Source: Pullichristensenella excrementipullorum
Lineage (GTDB): Bacteria; Bacillota; Clostridia; Christensenellales; Aristaeellaceae
Reading direction: 5' to 3'
Assembly: GCA_018713365.1 (NCBI GenBank)
Contig: DVOU01000039.1
Span: 33,448 to 97,447, forward strand
Length of the DNA stretch: 64,000 bases
In this document: one piece after another, positions 42,765 to 52,207 of the stretch
Position numbering within the stretch: the first letter of the stretch is position 1
How the letters are laid out: the number at the start of each line of letters is the position of its first letter
Program-made: the position numbers and the translations under genes
The notes under the pieces: model-generated
The model's database searches: none
Told to the model about the DNA's origin: nothing
The model's input: the letters and a program-made list of their open reading frames with translations, nothing else

Positions 42765-45724
42765 AATGTCTCCTCATAGTGGTGGTCGCCCGGGCCGGCG
42801 ATGAAGCGCTTGCCGCCCGGCGTGCAGACCTCGGCGCGGGCGTTGGCCGGCACGCGCACATCGAGCGCGAAGCGCCCGTCCTCGCGCCGCCAGCTTACGT
42901 CTATCCCGCCACAGGGCGTATCGACGCGGGCCTGCACGAAGCGCAGATCGCCGCAGGGCACGGGCTTAACGCGAAAGCGGCGATATCCCGGTTCCAGGGG
43001 GCGGATGCCGGCGAGCGTGCCGTAAAACCAGTCGTCCACGCAGCCGAAGTAAAAGTGGTCGAGCGAGCGGGTGTCCGTATCCCACGTCTCCCAGCAGGTG
43101 GTGGCCCCGTTGGCGAGCCAGTAGCCCCAGCTGGGGAAGTCGGTGCGGTCGATGATGGCGAAGGCCGTCTCCGCCTCGCCGTATTCGCTCAAAACCGGGA
43201 GCAGGTACTTGAGGCCCAGACAGCCGGTGGAGAGATGGCCGCCGTCACGCGCGCGGATGGCGGCGGCGAGGGCGCGGGCGATGTCGCGGCGCTTTTCCTC
43301 CGGGGCGATGCCAAAGGCGAGCGCCAGCACGGTGGGCGTCTGGCGGAAGCCGCAGGGCACGTCCGTATGATAGAGCAGCGTTTCCGCGTCGAAAAAGCGC
43401 CGATCGATGTTCTTGCGCATCTTCCGCGCGGCGAGCGCGTAGCGGGCGGCGTCGGCGTCCTTGCCGAGGAAGCGGGCGACTTCCGCGGTCACGTCAAGTA
43501 CGCGATAGACGAAGGCAGTGGCGCTGAAGACCGAGCCCTCGGGCGGGCGCGAGCCGGCGGGCGAATTCCAGTCGCCATAGTAAAGGTCGGAGCTGAGGCC
43601 GTCTTCGAGGCGCTCCAGTTCGTAGTCCGCGTAGCGGCGCATGCCCTCCCAGCACTCGCGCAGGGCGCTCTCGTCGCCGCAGCGCATCCACAGCCAGTAT
43701 GGGATGAACGTCATCGCGCACATCCACTCGGGCGTGGGCGGGTAATAGAGCGGCCCCGGGCAGGTGTCCGGGATAGCGCCGGTATCGTCCTGACAATCGA
43801 GGAGGTCGCAGACGTACTTGCGGAAGAAGCGTTGCGCGTCCAAATTCAGCAGCGCCGTCTCGCAAATGGTCTGGGCGTCGCCCGTCCAGCCGCGCTTTTC
43901 GTAGGCGGGCGTGTCCGTGGGGATGCTGTTGAAGTTGTTGAGCATCGTCGGCACGACGAGGCCGTGGATGCGGTCGAGCAGTTCATTGGAACAGTGAAAA
44001 CAGCCCGTCTGCGCCAGATCGTTGTGCAGCGGAAGGCCCTGAAGCGCGATCGGGTGATCCAGCCCCTGCACTTCGACGTAGCGGAAACCCTTGTAGGAAA
44101 ACTTCGGCGTCCACTCCTCTTCCCCGCCGCCCCGGCAGACGTAGATGTCCACCTGCCCCGGCTCCCAGAGCTGATAGACGGCGCAGCGGCGCTCCATGTC
44201 CACGCGGCCGTTTTCGAGGAGGCGTTCGCCATAGGTGAGCTGGATGCGCGTTCCCCTCGGTTCGGCGGCGCGCAGGCGCGCCCAGCCCGCCGTGACCTTG
44301 CCAAAATCGTAGACGAAGACATCCGGCGCGGGGCGCGTCACCGCCTGCGGCGCGAGGCGTTCGGCAACGCGCACGGGCGGCGTCACGCGCGCGCGCAGTT
44401 CGCCGCCGGGCGCGGGGGCCGCCATCGCCCGCGACCAGCGCGCGTCGTCGAAACCGGGCCGGTCCCAGCCGGGCCATTCGAGGCGCGCGTCGTACTTTTC
44501 CCCGTACCACGGGCTGTCGTCCAGCGTCGGCCCGAGCGCGCATTTCCAGCGCCCGTCGCTGCCCACGCTGACGACGCGCCCGTCTTCCAGCCATATCTTC
44601 AAAAGCAACAGGAGCTTCGGCTCGCCGCTTGCGGGCTGCTGGCCGATCCAATCCCTGCCGCTGGCGTAATAGCCGCGCCCCAGTTCGACGGCGAGGCAGT
44701 TTTCGCCCACGCGCAGCAGACCAGTGACATCGACGGCATTGTAGTAAACGCTTCGGTCGTACCGGGAATACTCCGTGGTGAGTACGGCGTTTTCCACCAT
44801 CGCGCCATTGAGGGCGCAGGCGGCATAGCCGAGGCCGCAATAGTAGAGGCGCGCCCGCCGCGCGGCGGCATCGAGGGTGAAGGCGCGGCGCAGCAGGGGC
44901 GCGCGGCCGCGGCGACGCGGGGGCATGGGCGGCGCGGAGCCATCGCTGGCGGCGGGCTGTGCCGGGCGGCCCGCGACGCGCCAGCGCTCTCCGCTCTCGT
45001 AAATATGCTCTTTGCCGCCGCCGCGCACCCGGAAGCGGGCGATGGCCAGCGCGCGGCCCGCTTCGTCCGCCCGGACGCGCAGGCACAGCACGTTGGCGCC
45101 GGGGCGCACGCGCTCGGTGAGGTCGGCATAGCGCACAGGCGAGGAGCCGTCCTGCTTCCATTCGTGGTTCATGCGCCGGCAGAGGACGCCGTTGCAGTAG
45201 AGTTCCCAGCAGGCGAAGGCCGTGCCGTCGAACACCGCCTGCTGCATGTCCTCGGGCGCGTCGAAATCGAGCGTGAAGTCCACCTCCGCGCCGGGCCGGG
45301 TCCCGGCGACCATCCAGCGGGCCCCGGCGAGCGGGTCGTCGGTCTCCGGGCAGCTTATCCAGCCGCAGGCCCAGTCGCGCGCGCAGCGCGGCCCGGTCTC
45401 AAAGACGGCTTCTTCGCTCCACGGCGTGGGAACGTCCTCGCCGTCCCAGACCATGACCTGCCAGAAGCAGCGCGAAAAGGGCTCCAGAGCGGGGCCCTCG
45501 TAAGGGATCTGTGTCTGACGGTCGGATGCGACCTTGCCGCTGTCCCACACAGGCGCGCCGGCATCGTCGCGCAGGCGCACCCTGTAAGCGCTCTGGCGGG
45601 CGTCCGGCGAGGCGGCCGTCAGCCGCCACTGAAGCTCGGGCGCGCCATCGAACGCCAGAGGCGCCGTTTGCGCGCAGGTCTTCAGCCCCGTGGGCGCGAG
45701 CAGTTTGGAGACTTTGTTTTCCAT
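42761..45724 (-). CDS. alpha-L-rhamnosidase, GH78, full multidomain form
   Basis: This 987-residue enzyme has the usual GH78 order: N-terminal fibronectin-like domain (WRLTAASPDARQSAYRVRL), a beta-sandwich, the Bac_rhamnosid domain (LYYCGLGYAACALNGAMVEN), the (alpha/alpha)6 catalytic barrel and a C-terminal beta domain. The catalytic-site region reads TDTPAYEKRGWTGDAQ and later NGATTCWETWDTD, close to but not identical with the canonical pattern. No signal peptide is visible, so it acts inside on imported oligosaccharides. It lies 21 nt after the MGH1-like gene. Confidence 0.9.
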   Translation of the reverse strand: MENKVSKLLAPTGLKTCAQTAPLAFDGAPELQWRLTAASPDARQSAYRVRLRDDAGAPVWDSGKVASDRQTQIPYEGPALEPFSRCFWQVMVWDGEDVPTPWSEEAVFETGPRCARDWACGWISCPETDDPLAGARWMVAGTRPGAEVDFTLDFDAPEDMQQAVFDGTAFACWELYCNGVLCRRMNHEWKQDGSSPVRYADLTERVRPGANVLCLRVRADEAGRALAIARFRVRGGGKEHIYESGERWRVAGRPAQPAASDGSAPPMPPRRRGRAPLLRRAFTLDAAARRARLYYCGLGYAACALNGAMVENAVLTTEYSRYDRSVYYNAVDVTGLLRVGENCLAVELGRGYYASGRDWIGQQPASGEPKLLLLLKIWLEDGRVVSVGSDGRWKCALGPTLDDSPWYGEKYDARLEWPGWDRPGFDDARWSRAMAAPAPGGELRARVTPPVRVAERLAPQAVTRPAPDVFVYDFGKVTAGWARLRAAEPRGTRIQLTYGERLLENGRVDMERRCAVYQLWEPGQVDIYVCRGGGEEEWTPKFSYKGFRYVEVQGLDHPIALQGLPLHNDLAQTGCFHCSNELLDRIHGLVVPTMLNNFNSIPTDTPAYEKRGWTGDAQTICETALLNLDAQRFFRKYVCDLLDCQDDTGAIPDTCPGPLYYPPTPEWMCAMTFIPYWLWMRCGDESALRECWEGMRRYADYELERLEDGLSSDLYYGDWNSPAGSRPPEGSVFSATAFVYRVLDVTAEVARFLGKDADAARYALAARKMRKNIDRRFFDAETLLYHTDVPCGFRQTPTVLALAFGIAPEEKRRDIARALAAAIRARDGGHLSTGCLGLKYLLPVLSEYGEAETAFAIIDRTDFPSWGYWLANGATTCWETWDTDTRSLDHFYFGCVDDWFYGTLAGIRPLEPGYRRFRVKPVPCGDLRFVQARVDTPCGGIDVSWRREDGRFALDVRVPANARAEVCTPGGKRFIAGPGDHHYEETL

Positions 45725-45745
45725 AGCCGATGCGTCCTCCCGCCC

Positions 45746-46957
45746 CTATATCTCCGCGACCGCGCGCTCTCCGCGCAGCCACGCGCCCATGTTGACAGCC
45801 AGCAGGTTCCAGTTCTGAAAGCCGGGGTTGACCACGGGCGCGCCGGTGTCGCCATCGTAGTATTCGTGCATCTCACCGCAGGCGCGGATGTCCGCGGCCA
45901 GCATGGCGAGCGTCTTTTCCGCCAGCTCGGCGGCAAGTTCCTCGTAGCCGTAGCGCTTAAGGCCGCGAAAGACCATGTAGTTCGAGACGCCCCACACGGG
46001 GCCGAGCCAGCAGGAGGGGTTGTTGGTGGCGGCGACGCGGTACATCTTTTCGTATCTGGCCAGCGTGCGCACGCCGTAGGGCGCGCAAAAGGCGCGCGCA
46101 TCAAGGAGGTTTTCGCGCACCATGCGCTCGGCCTGTTCGGCGGTGGCGATGCCGCTCCACAGGGCGAGGAAACCCGACCAGCTCCCCAGCCGCTGGATGA
46201 GGCAGCTCCAATCCCGCGGCGCGCCGGAATGAAGGAACGCACCCGGCTCGATGGGCAGAAGGGCGAGGTCAGCGCTGTAATAGAAGCCGTCCTTTTCATC
46301 GTAACAGTGGGCGCGCACGGCGTCGCGCAGGTGTTCCGCCTCGCGCTTCCAGAAGGCCACGTCCTCCCCCAGCGCCTCGCCCAGTGCGCAGAAAGCCTGT
46401 ATCTCCTTGTACATCATGCAGTTGAGGAAGATGGAGGCCGAGCTTTTGCGCGGGCGATAGAAGGTGCAGGGGTCGTTGTCCACGCCGATGGCGTAGTCGT
46501 CCAGCCAGAAGTACAGGCCCGTCTCGTGGCGGCAGTTTTCGTGATAAAAGCGCAGAAAGCGCTCAAGGCGCGGGAAGTACGGGCGCAGCCACTCCGCGCC
46601 GCCGTACTGGCTTAAGAAGGCCGCGTGCTGCGCGAGGCAGGGCTTGTGCGCATTCGTCTCCGCCCCGCTGGACAGCGCCGGCATGAAGCTGTCCGGGAGG
46701 ATGACGATGGGGACGCGCCCATCCGCGCCGCAGTATTCGAGGTAATTGAGGATGCAGCCGCGCTCGTATTCGCCGATGTCCTCCGTGACGAACTGGCGCA
46801 GGGCGACGTTCGTCAGCCAACTGTCCCAGTCCCAAAGGCAGTTGCTGTAACAGCTCCCCGGGACGATGAATCTGTATTTAAGGTTCCCCTCCGGCTCGCG
46901 GAATATGCGGCGGTAGTTTTTCCGCGCGTAGTCGAGGACGGTTTGATAATCCTGCAT
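45746..46957 (-). CDS. GH63/MGH1-like (alpha/alpha)6 glycoside hydrolase
   Basis: This 403-residue cytosolic enzyme of the six-hairpin clan resembles trehalase/mannosylglycerate-hydrolase-type proteins. Recognisable stretches are NCLWDWDSWLTNVALRQF, GRVPIVILPDSF, HETGLYFWLDDYAIGVDNDP and WLGPVWGVSNYMVFRGL. The ATG at 46957 has GGGAGGAG upstream; an upstream in-frame extension overlaps the next gene and is not used. It sits between two rhamnosidase genes, which suggests it removes a second sugar (perhaps glucose or galacturonate) from the same glycoside. Confidence 0.72.
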   Translation of the reverse strand: MQDYQTVLDYARKNYRRIFREPEGNLKYRFIVPGSCYSNCLWDWDSWLTNVALRQFVTEDIGEYERGCILNYLEYCGADGRVPIVILPDSFMPALSSGAETNAHKPCLAQHAAFLSQYGGAEWLRPYFPRLERFLRFYHENCRHETGLYFWLDDYAIGVDNDPCTFYRPRKSSASIFLNCMMYKEIQAFCALGEALGEDVAFWKREAEHLRDAVRAHCYDEKDGFYYSADLALLPIEPGAFLHSGAPRDWSCLIQRLGSWSGFLALWSGIATAEQAERMVRENLLDARAFCAPYGVRTLARYEKMYRVAATNNPSCWLGPVWGVSNYMVFRGLKRYGYEELAAELAEKTLAMLAADIRACGEMHEYYDGDTGAPVVNPGFQNWNLLAVNMGAWLRGERAVAEI

Positions 46958-46982
46958 GCGATCTCCTCCCGCTATGGCCGTA

Positions 46983-48710
46983 TCAGCGCTGAACTTCCAC
47001 CCCCGGCGGGGCCTGGAAGACGGTTTCGGTCTCTCCATTTTCCCGGCGGCGGTGTTCGACCAGAAGCAAACCCATGGGCGTGGGATAAGCGCCGCGCGCC
47101 CATTGCAGGCCGCAGAGTTCCGGCCGCAGCCGTATCCTGCGGCAGCCGGGCTCAAGAATCTCCACGCCCAGCACGTAGCGAGCCAGCCAGCTGGTCACGC
47201 CGCTGGCCCAGCCGTGGCAGAGGCTGTGGCGGAAGCCCTTGTAGCAGTGGCTTCCGTAGGTGGCGTGTACGTCCACTTCGCCCGGGAAGGGCAGGCGGTC
47301 GATGGGCGCGGCGTTTTTGAGCCAGCGGACGTCGAAATCCTCCCAGAACGTGGTCGCGCCCAGTTTGAGCATGCCGCCCCAGTATTCGCGGATGGTATCA
47401 AGCGAACCGGCGACATCACCCGCCTCGGCGCGGGCGCGGAGGATGTAATACGCCATGAAGGTGGAAAGGCCCTCGGCCCCGCCCACGCGCAGGCTCTTTT
47501 CGTTGGCCTCCCCGGCGTCGAGCAGGCCCGCCCAGACCGCCAGCGCGTTCGCCTGCTTGGCCGCGCACAGCCCCGTCTTCCACGATCGGAGCTTTTCAAG
47601 GTCCCGCACGCACATATCGCGCGCCTTTGTCTCGCCAAAGAGGGCGAATATCTCCATCGCGCAGCGCGTGGCAAGCACGTGCAGCGCTTGCAGGCCCATG
47701 TCCACGGCGGCCTTGTCGCCCCGGGTCGGCCAGTCCACGAAGCGCATCTCCGGCGTCGTATCCTGCCCGTCCTTGCCGATGTGCGCAGAGAGCATGCGGC
47801 AGATCTGCGCAAGGCAGGGGATCTGCCGGCGCAGGTACTCGCGGTCGCCAAAGTGCATGAAATGATCGTACTGAGTGATGACCCACCACATGGAGTACGA
47901 GGGGATGTCGTTCATCCACTTGCCCGGCGGCGTGTCGGCGGCGATGAAATCCAGACTGCGGCGAATGATCGGCTGATCGCCAAACACCGTCTGGATACTG
48001 GCGATCTCCGGGTGCAGATCGCCCATCCACACGAGGCGGTCGCGCTTGATGCCGTCCCAGATATACTGCTGCATGTTGAGGTGGACGGTGTAGGCGGCGA
48101 CATCCCATATGCGCTCCAGGAGCGCGTCGCTGCAATGGAAACTGCCCAGATAGGGCACGTCCAGATAGACAAGCACGGCTTTGGCCGCCTTCAGCGACAC
48201 AGCGACGTTTTCCGAGAGCAGGTCTATGCGCACGAAGCGAAAGCCTGTCTCGCCGACGGCGTCCATGCTCAGCGCGTGTACGTATATCTCCAGATCGCGC
48301 CGCGCGTGGTCGTTGGTGGCGTTGGTGGCGCCGCCCAGCTCGCTCATGGCCTCGGTGGCGGATTCGCCAAAGCGGATGCGCAGTTTCGCCCGCTGCGCGC
48401 CCGTGACCTTTTGCACGGAAAGCTCTATGCCGCCGTGCAGTTCCTGCCCGAAATCCAGCAGGAGGGAGGCGCTTGCGCCGCTGTTTTTGAGCGTGCAGCA
48501 GGCGTCGCTGTGCAGCGAGATCTGCCCGGGCTTATCCTGCAAAAGTGCGGCGCTGCCGACGACGGAGCAGTTCTCCCCCTCGCTTTCCCAGAGAACGCGC
48601 CTGGGCGATATGTACAGCCGCGCGCGCTCGTCCCGTTCCGCGCGCCCTTCCCGGCGCAGCTGTTCGAGAAAATAGCCGCCGTTGCGCGGGTCTTGCCGTC
48701 TATTTTCCAT
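46983..48710 (-). CDS. GH78-like alpha-L-rhamnosidase, short form
   Basis: This 575-residue protein has a short N-terminal beta domain and the (alpha/alpha)6 barrel. The motif IWDGIKRDRLVWMGDLHPE is characteristic of a GH78 subgroup, with GATTFWEDFDVRW and CHGWASGVTSWLARYVLG further on. It lacks the large N-terminal domains of the 987-aa enzyme, so the two probably cleave different linkages. No signal peptide. It lies 4 nt after the permease gene. Confidence 0.85.
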   Translation of the reverse strand: MENRRQDPRNGGYFLEQLRREGRAERDERARLYISPRRVLWESEGENCSVVGSAALLQDKPGQISLHSDACCTLKNSGASASLLLDFGQELHGGIELSVQKVTGAQRAKLRIRFGESATEAMSELGGATNATNDHARRDLEIYVHALSMDAVGETGFRFVRIDLLSENVAVSLKAAKAVLVYLDVPYLGSFHCSDALLERIWDVAAYTVHLNMQQYIWDGIKRDRLVWMGDLHPEIASIQTVFGDQPIIRRSLDFIAADTPPGKWMNDIPSYSMWWVITQYDHFMHFGDREYLRRQIPCLAQICRMLSAHIGKDGQDTTPEMRFVDWPTRGDKAAVDMGLQALHVLATRCAMEIFALFGETKARDMCVRDLEKLRSWKTGLCAAKQANALAVWAGLLDAGEANEKSLRVGGAEGLSTFMAYYILRARAEAGDVAGSLDTIREYWGGMLKLGATTFWEDFDVRWLKNAAPIDRLPFPGEVDVHATYGSHCYKGFRHSLCHGWASGVTSWLARYVLGVEILEPGCRRIRLRPELCGLQWARGAYPTPMGLLLVEHRRRENGETETVFQAPPGVEVQR

Positions 48711-48714
48711 TTTT

Positions 48715-49551
48715 TCACCCCTTGATCGCGCCAGCGACCATGCCCCGCAGATAGTATTTCAGGCAGCAGCAGGTGGCGATGCCCAGCGGGATCGTGCCGA
48801 TGATGAACGCCGCGCACAACAGACCGATGTCTGTCCTGAGCAGGCCCTGCGAGTTGTTGTAGACGATCTGGCAGAAGGTCTTCATCTCGTCGCCGCCCGT
48901 GAGGGCCACGGTGGGCCAGATGTAATCGTTGTAGATGGCGACCACGGCCTGTATGCCCACGGTGATGAGCGTGGGCCGCAGCAGGGGCAGGCCGATCATC
49001 GACATGGCCTGCAATTCGTTGGCCCCGTCGATCTTGGCGGCGTCGAAGAGTTCTTGCGGCATCTGCTCAAAGGCGGTGCGGCAGAGGATGACGCCCAGCA
49101 CCTGCTGGCTGCCGATATAGGGCAGGATGAGCGCCCAGTAAGTGTTGATGATCCCCAGTTTCGAGACGATGATGAACTGCGGCACGATGGTGATGGTCGC
49201 GGGGACCATCAGCACCGCCACGAGGATGGAATACATCGCCTTTTTGCCGCGAAAGCGCAGGCGCGCGAAGGCGTAGCCGCTCAAGGTGGCGTTGATGAGG
49301 ATGCCAAGGAGCGAGAGGGCGCAGATGTAGAGCGAGTTGAGGATGGGGCGCTTGACAAATTCAAACGCCTTGGTGAAATTTGTCAGATACGGCTCGAGGG
49401 GCAGGGAGAGAAAGTCCGTGCTGATCAGCACCGTGGGCTTGAGCGACATGTTGACCATCATCACCAGCGGGAAGAAGGTGGCCAGCAGCAGAAGGAGAAG
49501 GGCGAGGCGGCTGAAGATATAGCCCGGCCCGTGGCTGCGCATCGTTTTCAT
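48715..49551 (-). CDS. carbohydrate ABC permease, MalG/UgpE type
   Basis: This 278-residue inner-membrane subunit has six helices and the EAA loop LFDAAKIDGANELQAMSMIGLPLLRP, which contacts the ATPase (key EAA residues AKIDGAN). It pairs with the MalF-type subunit upstream, overlapping it by 4 nt (ATGA). A shared MsmK-like ATPase is required since none is encoded here. Confidence 0.92.
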   Translation of the reverse strand: MKTMRSHGPGYIFSRLALLLLLLATFFPLVMMVNMSLKPTVLISTDFLSLPLEPYLTNFTKAFEFVKRPILNSLYICALSLLGILINATLSGYAFARLRFRGKKAMYSILVAVLMVPATITIVPQFIIVSKLGIINTYWALILPYIGSQQVLGVILCRTAFEQMPQELFDAAKIDGANELQAMSMIGLPLLRPTLITVGIQAVVAIYNDYIWPTVALTGGDEMKTFCQIVYNNSQGLLRTDIGLLCAAFIIGTIPLGIATCCCLKYYLRGMVAGAIKG

Positions 49552-50441
49552 GCCTTTTTCTCCTCCTTTATGGACATCAGTTTGTTGGTCACGACCGTGA
49601 GGATGAGGATGACGATGAACAGGACCACGCCGAGCGCCGAAGAATAGCCCTGCCTGCCATCGCCAAAGGCGACTTTGTACATGTAGAGCGCCGGGATCAT
49701 CGTTTCATAGCCCGGTCCGCCGCCCGTCAGCGCCGAGACCTGGCCAAAGCCGGAGAGGCTGGCAATGAGGCTGAGCGTGGCCACCACCTTGACATAGGGC
49801 CAGACGCCCGGCAGCTGGATGTGGCGGATGATGGTCCAGCTCGTGGCGCCATCCACCTTCGCCGCGTCGTAGAGGGCATTGTCTATATTGTTGAGCCCCG
49901 CGTGGAAGAGCAGGAAGTACATGCCGGAGACAAAGGGAAAGCCCAGCAGCACGACGCTCCAAAGCGCCGTATCGCCATCGTTGAGCCAGTTGCGCGTAAG
50001 ATCGCCAAGGTCAAACAGGCGGAGGATGCTGTTGAAGCCGAAATTCGGGTTGTAGAGGAATTTCCAGATGAGTATGGTGACGATGGAGGGCACCAGCATG
50101 GGCAGCACGAAGGCGATGCGCACGGCGCCCGCCCTGCGGCGGTGGCGCACGTAGAAGAGCAGCAGCGCCGCCAGCAGCGGGAAAAAGCAGCTGTTGAACA
50201 CCGCGAAGACGCTAATGACCACCTGATTGCGGAAGGAGAGCCAGAACACCTTGTCGCTGAGCAGCGTCTGGAAGTTCTCAAGACCGATGAAGTGGGTCTC
50301 AAACGCGGGCGATGCCATCTTGTCCGTCAGCGAAATGCCGAAGGCGACGCCCACGGAAAGGTAGAGGAAGATGGCCAGCGTGATAAACGTGGGCGCCAGA
50401 AAGATGTATGGCAGACATTTTCGCAAAAATTTTCCTCTCAT
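49548..50441 (-). CDS. carbohydrate ABC permease, MalF/UgpA type
   Basis: This 297-residue permease has six helices and the EAA motif YDAAKVDGATSWTIIRHIQL. The N-terminus (FLRKCLPYIFLAPTFITLA) is the standard first helix. It is separated from the binding-protein gene by 98 nt carrying a stable hairpin, which would lower its expression relative to that gene. It heads the membrane part of the glycoside importer. Confidence 0.92.
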   Translation of the reverse strand: MRGKFLRKCLPYIFLAPTFITLAIFLYLSVGVAFGISLTDKMASPAFETHFIGLENFQTLLSDKVFWLSFRNQVVISVFAVFNSCFFPLLAALLLFYVRHRRRAGAVRIAFVLPMLVPSIVTILIWKFLYNPNFGFNSILRLFDLGDLTRNWLNDGDTALWSVVLLGFPFVSGMYFLLFHAGLNNIDNALYDAAKVDGATSWTIIRHIQLPGVWPYVKVVATLSLIASLSGFGQVSALTGGGPGYETMIPALYMYKVAFGDGRQGYSSALGVVLFIVILILTVVTNKLMSIKEEKKA

Positions 50442-50472
50442 ATCGCACCTCTTTCGCGCGCCGCTCTTTTTC

Positions 50473-50503
50473 GGGGGAAAGGGGCGCGCTGCCCCTCTCC
50501 CCC
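50473..50503 (-). terminator. attenuating hairpin between binding protein and permease
   Basis: GGGGGAGAGGGGC pairs with GCGCCCCTTTCCCCC around a 3-nt loop, followed by GAAAAAG rather than T. Such hairpins protect the upstream mRNA or give partial termination, raising binding protein over permease. Confidence 0.6.
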
Positions 50504-50539
50504 ACAGGATAACACGTTCGTTCCGATTTTTCCAGTCCG

Positions 50540-52087
50540 TCAGGTCAGGGGATCGAGGTCATAGCCGCTGGCCTCCATCTGCGAGACGGTGTAGTTGTGC
50601 GTGATGGCGTTGAGTTCCTCCAGGAAGGTGTCCACGTCGATCTCCCCGCCGATGAAGCGGTTCTGCAGGTCGTTGTAAAGCGGCATATCCGCCTGGGTGG
50701 CCTGGCTCATGCCGATGACCTCGGAGCTGTACTGCTTGACCGGGCCGCTGGTGACGAAGCCCTCGAGCTTCTCGTTGAGTTCGTCGCTGAGGGTGACGCC
50801 CTTGATCATGCACGGGCCCTGCACGTAGTTGCCGTTGGCGAGCGTTTCCTCATAGCAGAGCTGCGCGCCGGCCTGGGAGTACCAGTAGAGGTAGAAGTCG
50901 AGGACGCGGGCGTCGTGATCCGGGTCGCCCTTGGGGATGATGCCCATGATGTTGCCCAGCACGTACATGCCGCGCATCTCGCTCTGGAAGCCCTCGGGCG
51001 GATTGCCGAAGCTGGGGATCTTGAAGGTGGCCCACTCAAAGCGGCTCTCCTCGGGCATCATGTTCATATCGTCAAGGATCAGGCCGACGTTCCAGGAGCC
51101 GGAGATCAGCATCGGGGAGAGCTGCATCTCAAACTCGGTGACGGTGTCGGCGCCGCCGGAATAGTAGTTCTCCGGGAAGTACTGGGCCAGCTTGGCAAAC
51201 TCGCTCCAGGCGGTGCGGCTCACATCGGAGAGGATGATGCCGTCTTCCTTGGCCTTGAGCAGGCGCTCGGTGCTGGCGACGGTCAGCGTGTCGCAGGTCA
51301 TGTCGCTCTCGTCGAACACGAAGTCGATGTTGGCGGACATGGTGGCCTCGTCCCAGATGGCGTCGCCCGGCTGCACCAGGAAGTCATACTCGCGGGAGCG
51401 CAGGCCGGCGTCCGCCAGGGAAGCCAGTATCCACGATGCCTCGGAGCTGACGGTGATGGGGTTCTCCACGCCGTTTTCCTCGAAGGTGGCGCAGATGTCC
51501 AGCAGCTCTTCCCAGGTCTCAGGGGCCTCGAGGCCAAGCTCGTCGAAGGCAGTCTTGTTGTAGAAGAAGGAGATGCCGCACTTGTCGAAGGGCAGGGCCT
51601 GCATGGCCGCGCCGCCGGAGCCGCTCATGGTCTCGGCGATGAGGACCTCATCGTACATGTCGCGCACGAGGCCGTCCTGATACGGATGCTCCATATCCAG
51701 GATGGTACTCATATCGAAGAGGATGCCCTGCTCCAGCGCCGCCGCCGGGCTGCCGACGACATTGCCGAGGAAGTTGGAGTGGACGATGTCCGAGGCCGTA
51801 TCGGCCGTTATGTCCGCCAGCACGGTCTGCATCTTGGTGGTGTAGGAGTTGTTGTCGGCGATGACGTCGATGGTCACCTTGGTCTCGGGATGGAGCGCCA
51901 TGTACTCTTCGGCGAGCTTCTGTTCGCCGGCGGTGTAATAGCCGTTGATGACGGTGACGATGATCTCATCTTCAACGCTGGTGTCCCAGCCGACTGCATC
52001 CGCTGCGGCTTCCTCACCAAGGGCGGGGACGAGGGTCAGTACCATCAATACAGACAGTACCAGTGCAAAGAGACGCTTCCTTTTCAT
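50540..52087 (-). CDS. extracellular solute-binding protein, family 1
   Basis: This is a 515-residue sugar or glycoside receptor for the ABC importer. A signal peptide (LFALVLSVLMVLTLVPALG) is followed by EEAAADAVGWDTSVEDEI and the periplasmic-binding fold (VTVINGYYTAGEQKLAEEYM; FDKCGISFFYNKTAFDEL; WATFKIPSFG). There is no lipobox Cys, unusual in a Gram-positive, so either it is tethered by an uncleaved signal helix or it is released. AGGAGG lies 7 nt upstream. The operator-like palindrome upstream suggests LacI control. Confidence 0.9.
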   Translation of the reverse strand: MKRKRLFALVLSVLMVLTLVPALGEEAAADAVGWDTSVEDEIIVTVINGYYTAGEQKLAEEYMALHPETKVTIDVIADNNSYTTKMQTVLADITADTASDIVHSNFLGNVVGSPAAALEQGILFDMSTILDMEHPYQDGLVRDMYDEVLIAETMSGSGGAAMQALPFDKCGISFFYNKTAFDELGLEAPETWEELLDICATFEENGVENPITVSSEASWILASLADAGLRSREYDFLVQPGDAIWDEATMSANIDFVFDESDMTCDTLTVASTERLLKAKEDGIILSDVSRTAWSEFAKLAQYFPENYYSGGADTVTEFEMQLSPMLISGSWNVGLILDDMNMMPEESRFEWATFKIPSFGNPPEGFQSEMRGMYVLGNIMGIIPKGDPDHDARVLDFYLYWYSQAGAQLCYEETLANGNYVQGPCMIKGVTLSDELNEKLEGFVTSGPVKQYSSEVIGMSQATQADMPLYNDLQNRFIGGEIDVDTFLEELNAITHNYTVSQMEASGYDLDPLT

Positions 52088-52118
52088 GTTTCTACCTCCT
52101 GTTTGATCTGATTTCTCC

Positions 52119-52138
52119 AAGCTGAAAACATTCAGCTT
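52119..52138. promoter_or_regulatory. candidate LacI-family operator
   Basis: AAGCTGAA and TTCAGCTT form perfect 8-bp arms around AACA. It sits between the lacI stop and the binding-protein start, inside the leader of the latter. Sequence style fits LacI-family operators, although these usually have a central CG. Confidence 0.5.
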
Positions 52139-52207
52139 TGCTACACGGGTAAACTGTTGGCCTGAAAAAAGTCCGGCAGACGGGTCGCAAACTTTTGCGC
52201 CCGGCTA

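Noticed and set aside
42779..46615. A 1278-codon plus-strand open frame opposite the glycoside hydrolase genes
   Set aside because: It is antisense to clear GH78 and GH63-like genes, with no start signal or recognisable domain.
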